Under the pieces are notes generated by a model. It worked only from the letters and a program-made list of their open reading frames with translations, searched no databases and had not been told where the DNA came from. This document shows positions 14,020 through 17,797 of a DNA stretch of 17,797 bases, piece after piece. Made by a program: the position numbers and the translations under genes. Source of the DNA: Alphaproteobacteria bacterium (GTDB lineage: Bacteria > Pseudomonadota > Alphaproteobacteria > UBA3830); assembly GCA_025998735.1 (NCBI GenBank), contig BNWJ01000019.1, forward strand, positions 1 to 17,797. Reading direction: 5' to 3'. Each line of letters begins with the position of its first letter. Position 1 is the first letter of the stretch.

Positions 14020-17000
14020 ATGGAAATAACAGAGTTTTGCATTAGAAGGCCGGTGTTTTCTACAGTTCTAACTTTGATGATCGTGGTTTTGGGAATGGTG
14101 TGCCAGACGAGACTTCCGGTCAGGAAAGAACCAAAAGTGGAAAGATCTGTAATTTCCGTTGAGTCGGAGTTTATGGGTGCCAGTCCTAAGGTTGTGGAAA
14201 CACAGATCACAAAAATTCTCGAGAGTCAGTTTGCAACTATACCTGGAGTGGATCTTATCACATCAAATAGCAGCAACGACAAAAGCGAGATAAGAATGGA
14301 ATTCGCTCCGGAGAGAAATGCAGACGGCGCAGCGTCGGATGTCCGGGATAGAATATCCCTTGCCAAGGGATATTTGCCGCATGGTAATCCGGAGCCTGTC
14401 ATTAGAAAAGATAGCTCCGATACAGTTGCTGGAATTAACATAGGATTTACCAGTGATCGGCATTCCATAGACGATTTGAGAGATTTCATAGAGCGATATG
14501 TCAAATCGAGATTTGAGGTTTTACCTGGCGTTGGTAGAGTCACGTTGACCGGAGGTAATATCAAGACCATGAGAATTTTTCTGGATCCTCAAAGACTTGC
14601 TGCCTATGGATATACTCCGTTTGATGTGGTTGATGCGGTTGGCAAACAGCATCTGCAGGAACCATGTGGGCGTCTCATAAGTAAAGACAAAGAATATATG
14701 CTTATTCTCAACGGGGAGCTATCGAAACCGGAGGAATTCGATGAGATAGTGCTGCCTGCCAATGGTAAAAATAAAGTTGTTCGCATAAAAGATGTTGGAA
14801 AAGCCAAGCTTGTGCCGGACGATATTCGCGAAGGTAGCTGGTTTAACGGAAAAGAGTGCGTTGTTCTTGCGATCACAAAGCAATCGACGGCGAATCCTAT
14901 AGATTTAAGTATTGCTGTTAATAATGTAATGCCTTCCGTAAGGGAATTTATTCCTTCCGGAAGTAAGGCTGTTCTCGTTATGGATGAAGCAAAAGACATA
15001 AATGCATCTATGTCCAATGTCTACAGTGCAATTTTTGAATCGACGTTTTTGGTTATTTTAGTGGTCTTTCTGTTTTTGTGGTCCTTTAGGGCTACACTTA
15101 TTCCGATTGTTACCATACCTGTTTCTCTGTTGGGTACATTTTCTCTTTTGAATTTGTTTGATTTTTCCATAAACACATTTACGATGCTTGCCATGGTTCT
15201 GGCGGTTGGTTTGGTGGTGGACGATGCCATCGTTGTGCTAGAAAATGTGCATAGACATCTGGAAAAAGGACTATCGAAGTTGAAAGCGGCGATTGTCGGT
15301 TCCAAAGAAATATGTTTTTCGGTTATTGCGATGACGTTAACTCTATCTGCAGCGTATGTGCCGATAGCCTTGACTCCGGGGGAATTAGGGAAATATTTCA
15401 AAGAATTTGCTCTAACTCTGTCTGGAGCTGTGTTGATTTCTGGGTTTGTCGCCATAACACTTTCGCCAATGATGTGCTCTAAACTTATGAGCATAGATCG
15501 CAAGAAAAAAGCAGTTGGATTTTGGAAAAAAACGTCCGATCGGCAGGAAGCAGTCCTGAAAAAAATTGATGGCGTGTATTTTTCGGCTCTTAGCTTTGCT
15601 TTGAAAAAGAAGCTTTGGGTTTTGGCCATAGGCGCCGTTCTATCAGTCGTAGGTACATTTATTGGAAATCTCTTGCCGTCTGAAAGCAAGCCTGCTGAAG
15701 ATACTGGATATGTCCAATTTCAGGGCAATGGTCCCAATGGAGCTTCCTATGAATTTATGCAAAAGAATGCGAATCGTATCGACGCAATACTTGCGAAATC
15801 TCCAAGTTTAGACAATAGATGGGTGACAGCTGATACGAAAGAAGTAAAGGGATTCATTCAATTGGTCGATTGGGATAAGCGCGATATGTCATCCAAAGAG
15901 ATTGCGGAATACCTTGCTCCATTGCTCAGGAATATTCCTGGCGTTCCTTGTAATGTCAGTTCCGGATACGGAGATTCTGACAAAGAAATGGTTACGTTTG
16001 CGCTCCAAACTAATCAAAGCTACGAATATCTTGTAGAACATGGACACAAATTTATGTGGTCTCTCCAGGATGAAAAGCATGGATGCCCAGGAGTAAAGAA
16101 TCCTATAAGATCAACGTTGGTACCGCCTCAGCAGGAATATGTCATCGATATAAATAGGGATAAAGCAGCTTCCCTAGGCGTTGACGTTCAGGATATAGTT
16201 ACCACAATCGGTTATTTTGTTAGGGGAAAGAAAGCCGGGAACGTTCAGCGCGAATCCAAAAGAGATGAAATATGGGTTCAGTTGGAAGGCTATCTCCGGA
16301 GAAGTCCAGAAGACATATCGAGAATGTTAGTGAAATCGAAATTGTCAGCAAAGGACAACAGAGACAACGAAACTAAAATGGTCCCCGTGTCAGATCTGAT
16401 CTCCATTCGCGAGAGATCGTCTCCTATGGGATTAAATCACTACAACCAAATGTTGGCAATTCAGGTTTACGCAGACATAGCAAGTGGATATAACCTGGGA
16501 GATACTATACAAAATATCGAAGCATTCAAAGTTAATCATTTGCCGGATACAATACAATTGACGTTTTCTGGAGATACCAAGAGGTTTCTGGAGGAAAATC
16601 AACAGATCCTATTTGTGTTTGCGCTTGCTCTGATCTTTGTGTTCTTTGTATTGGCAGCTCAATTCGAGAGCTTCATAGATCCGTTTATCATTATGCTCAG
16701 TGTTCCGTTTTCTATTACGGGAGCGCTAGTAACGTTGTATTTGGTTCCAGATTGTACCCTGAACATTTATTCAAAAGTTGGACTTGTGACGCTCATAGGA
16801 CTTATAACCAAACACGGGATATTAATTGTGGATTTCGCGAATACCATACTTGAAGAAGGAGTTTCTGCCATAGAGGCCGTCAAGAAGGCGGCACATCTGC
16901 GGTTGCGTCCGATTCTCATGACGACTTTCGCGATGGTAATCGGCAGTATACCGCTAGCATTAGCGACAGGAGCCGGAGCTGCAGCCAGACGGCAAATCGG

Positions 17001-17106
17001 ATGGTCCATCGTTGGAGGAATGTCGTTTGGAACTCTGTTTACGCTGTTCATAGTGCCAATCGTGTATGTTTTCATGGCGAAGTTTAAGGGGGCGAAGGCT
17101 GCATAG
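14020..17106 (+). CDS. RND multidrug efflux inner-membrane permease (HAE1/AcrB-like)
   Basis: A proton-driven trimeric pump of the AcrB/MexB superfamily that extrudes hydrophobic compounds with the adaptor encoded upstream. The 1028-residue length is standard. It begins with a cytoplasmic N-terminus and helix 1 (about 11-30). Proton-relay residues are present: D401 and D402 in helix 4 (VGLVVDDAIVVLENV), and the helix 10 lysine in LIGLITKHGILIVDF. Two large periplasmic loops lie between helices 1-2 and 7-8. No frameshift or gap is seen. The ATG at 14020 has only a weak GTAAG upstream. Substrate cannot be told from sequence. No TolC-type gene follows in the window, so the channel is probably encoded elsewhere. 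Confidence 0.96.
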   Translation: MEITEFCIRRPVFSTVLTLMIVVLGMVCQTRLPVRKEPKVERSVISVESEFMGASPKVVETQITKILESQFATIPGVDLITSNSSNDKSEIRMEFAPERNADGAASDVRDRISLAKGYLPHGNPEPVIRKDSSDTVAGINIGFTSDRHSIDDLRDFIERYVKSRFEVLPGVGRVTLTGGNIKTMRIFLDPQRLAAYGYTPFDVVDAVGKQHLQEPCGRLISKDKEYMLILNGELSKPEEFDEIVLPANGKNKVVRIKDVGKAKLVPDDIREGSWFNGKECVVLAITKQSTANPIDLSIAVNNVMPSVREFIPSGSKAVLVMDEAKDINASMSNVYSAIFESTFLVILVVFLFLWSFRATLIPIVTIPVSLLGTFSLLNLFDFSINTFTMLAMVLAVGLVVDDAIVVLENVHRHLEKGLSKLKAAIVGSKEICFSVIAMTLTLSAAYVPIALTPGELGKYFKEFALTLSGAVLISGFVAITLSPMMCSKLMSIDRKKKAVGFWKKTSDRQEAVLKKIDGVYFSALSFALKKKLWVLAIGAVLSVVGTFIGNLLPSESKPAEDTGYVQFQGNGPNGASYEFMQKNANRIDAILAKSPSLDNRWVTADTKEVKGFIQLVDWDKRDMSSKEIAEYLAPLLRNIPGVPCNVSSGYGDSDKEMVTFALQTNQSYEYLVEHGHKFMWSLQDEKHGCPGVKNPIRSTLVPPQQEYVIDINRDKAASLGVDVQDIVTTIGYFVRGKKAGNVQRESKRDEIWVQLEGYLRRSPEDISRMLVKSKLSAKDNRDNETKMVPVSDLISIRERSSPMGLNHYNQMLAIQVYADIASGYNLGDTIQNIEAFKVNHLPDTIQLTFSGDTKRFLEENQQILFVFALALIFVFFVLAAQFESFIDPFIIMLSVPFSITGALVTLYLVPDCTLNIYSKVGLVTLIGLITKHGILIVDFANTILEEGVSAIEAVKKAAHLRLRPILMTTFAMVIGSIPLALATGAGAAARRQIGWSIVGGMSFGTLFTLFIVPIVYVFMAKFKGAKAA

Positions 17107-17112
17107 AAGTGA

Positions 17113-17127
17113 CCAGCGTGAGGCTGG
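17113..17127 (+). terminator. Weak hairpin after the efflux pump gene
   Basis: CCAGC-GTGAG-GCTGG forms a five-pair hairpin starting seven bases after the pump stop codon. It is followed by ATCTGTTT and later TTTGCTTTT rather than a clean T-run, so it may be only a modest terminator. Confidence 0.4.
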
Positions 17128-17158
17128 ATCTGTTTACTGCTTTGCTTTTAAAAAGGTG

Positions 17159-17196
17159 GCGCTGTGTTTTCGATGCTGAAAAGCCGCCCTCAGCGC
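17159..17196. repeat. Two-tier stem-loop in the non-coding 3' region
   Basis: An outer stem GCGCTG (17159-17164) pairs with CAGCGC (17191-17196). Inside it TTTTC (17167-17171) pairs with GAAAA (17178-17182) around a six-base loop. It may be a second transcription stop for the pump operon or part of an unannotated repeat. It codes for nothing visible. Confidence 0.4.
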
Positions 17197-17292
17197 ATGA
17201 GTCCGCCCATTCAACAGCGAAGTGCGTCATTTCACGGTCTAAAAAATGAGGATTTTTTGCGAACTATTGTAAAAAGTAGTCTTGAAAAAAGG

Positions 17293-17540
17293 AGAGTTTT
17301 CAGACAAATATAGTCGAACAAGCTGGCGGAAAACTTTGGAATTTCAGCAAAACAAACGCAATTGACATCAAGAAAAAGGCTGGTATTTTCGCCACAGAGG
17401 ACAAAAATGGGCCGCGTTATTCATGTTTTTGTCTTATAAAGCCAAAAAGACGTGTTTTTTCTTGAGGTCAAACACGTCTGTTTCATTGGAATTTCAGCAA
17501 TTTTCCCTGATTTGCTCGACTATATTTGCCTGAAAACTCT
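17293..17540. repeat. 248-base nested inverted repeat (MITE-like)
   Basis: The outer arms, 17293-17321 and 17512-17540, are inverted copies matching at 27 of 29 bases; each contains AAATATAGTCGA in one orientation. Inside lies a 15-base direct repeat, TTGGAATTTCAGCAA, at 17336-17350 and 17486-17500, exactly 150 bases apart. A further inverted pair follows: TTGACATCAAGAAAAA (17362-17377) against 17456-17471, matching at 15 of 16. The innermost stem is GACAAAAA/TTTTTGTC (17400-17407 and 17426-17433). A local GACGTGTTT/AAACACGTC hairpin sits at 17449-17478. A 12-base direct repeat TCTTGAAAAAAG lies at 17280 and 17538. No open frame of note occurs. It may be a miniature mobile element or a structured RNA. 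Confidence 0.75.
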
Positions 17541-17556
17541 TGAAAAAAGTCACATT

Positions 17557-17666
17557 CTGGATCCCTACCCTACGCCACTTCGTTGCTCTGGATGACACCA
17601 GTTTGAGTGTTTCGTCGCCAGAGACACTCGTGTCGTTGGAGCGCATAGCGCGACGTTGGGACCCAG
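17557..17666. repeat. Palindromic dispersed element, copy B
   Basis: This 110-base element has the same layout as copy A at 6361-6464. It has a CTGGATCCCTAC left arm, CTCTGGATGACA, the core CAGAGACACTCGTGTCGT, and a right arm ending GGGACCCAG. It starts 16 bases after the nested inverted repeat and ends 14 bases before the intron 3' boundary, so three repeat-type elements are packed together here. Confidence 0.8.
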
Positions 17667-17680
17667 TTAAAAAAATCGCG

Positions 17681-17797
17681 GTAGACGGGGTACGGCTTTG
17701 GCGGCCGTCCCCACCCCGCACGGAACCGTGCTGGCGGATTTCCCGCACACGGCTCTTGATATTAGCTTTGGATTTTGCTCCTATGTGCCAGCTTATC
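17681..17797 (-). mobile_element. Group II intron, 3' end (domains V and VI), cut by window edge
   Basis: On the minus strand, 17755-17723 forms the small conserved catalytic hairpin of group II introns: GAGCCGTG at the 5' side pairs with CACGGTTC at the 3' side, with the AGC triad and a GAAA-containing tip between them. Domain VI follows: GGGGACGGC pairs with GCCGTACCCC and leaves an unpaired A at 17691, the expected branch point. A plausible 3' end is the AC at 17682-17681, about ten bases on. The body and any intron-encoded reverse transcriptase would lie to the right of the window. The exact class and boundary cannot be fixed from this part. Confidence 0.78.

Noticed and set aside
15021..15689. 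Long open frame of 222 codons antisense to the RND pump
   Set aside because: It is the complement of a conserved membrane protein gene and shows no protein-like features of its own.
17494..17748. An 84-codon minus-strand frame at the right end
   Set aside because: It runs through the intron catalytic hairpin and the palindromic element, so it is not a plausible gene.

Overview
This window looks like the chromosome of a moderately AT-rich alphaproteobacterium. The main evidence is a cpa/tad pilus locus in the Caulobacter-type gene order, with CpaD and CpaE of the alphaproteobacterial kind. Short palindromic repeats scattered between genes and the end of a group II intron resemble what is seen in host-associated lineages such as Rickettsiales or Holosporales. 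That placement is an inference from style and is not proven here.

Region 1 (1-8940, minus strand) is a Tad (tight adherence / Flp type IVc) pilus assembly locus. In transcription order it holds cpaA (prepilin peptidase), cpaB, cpaC (secretin), cpaD (lipoprotein), cpaE/tadZ (localisation ATPase with a receiver domain), cpaF/tadA (motor ATPase), tadB, and the start of tadC running off the left edge. Most genes are 2 to 35 bases apart or overlap, as in an operon. The exception is a 268-base gap between cpaB and cpaC that carries palindromic repeats. No Flp pilin, pseudopilin (TadE/F/G) or TadD gene is in the window. Two proteins are unusual. CpaB has a charged linker and six in-frame copies of a 33-residue repeat at its C-terminal end. 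CpaC has a poly-acidic/Lys linker straight after its signal peptide.

Region 2 (8941-9983) is a 329-base divergent intergenic region followed by an XRE-type DNA-binding protein on the plus strand. This protein has an S24/LexA-like C-terminal domain that appears to lack the catalytic serine. Its position opposite cpaA makes it a candidate regulator of the pilus locus.

Region 3 (10076-12430, minus strand) holds a major facilitator transporter gene that overlaps prfB by an ATGA. prfB carries the classic programmed +1 frameshift site, an in-frame UGA preceded by CUU and a Shine-Dalgarno-like sequence.

Region 4 (12576-17106, plus strand) holds tRNA-Pro(CGG), followed 48 bases later by an RND efflux pair: a periplasmic adaptor and a 1028-residue inner-membrane pump. 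An outer-membrane partner is not seen.

Region 5 (17107-17797) is non-coding. It holds a weak terminator hairpin, further stem-loops, a 248-base nested inverted repeat, a second copy of the palindromic element found between cpaB and cpaC, and the 3' end (domains V and VI) of a group II intron on the minus strand. I see no clearly new gene system; the most unusual signals are the CpaB repeat array and the structured DNA in region 5.
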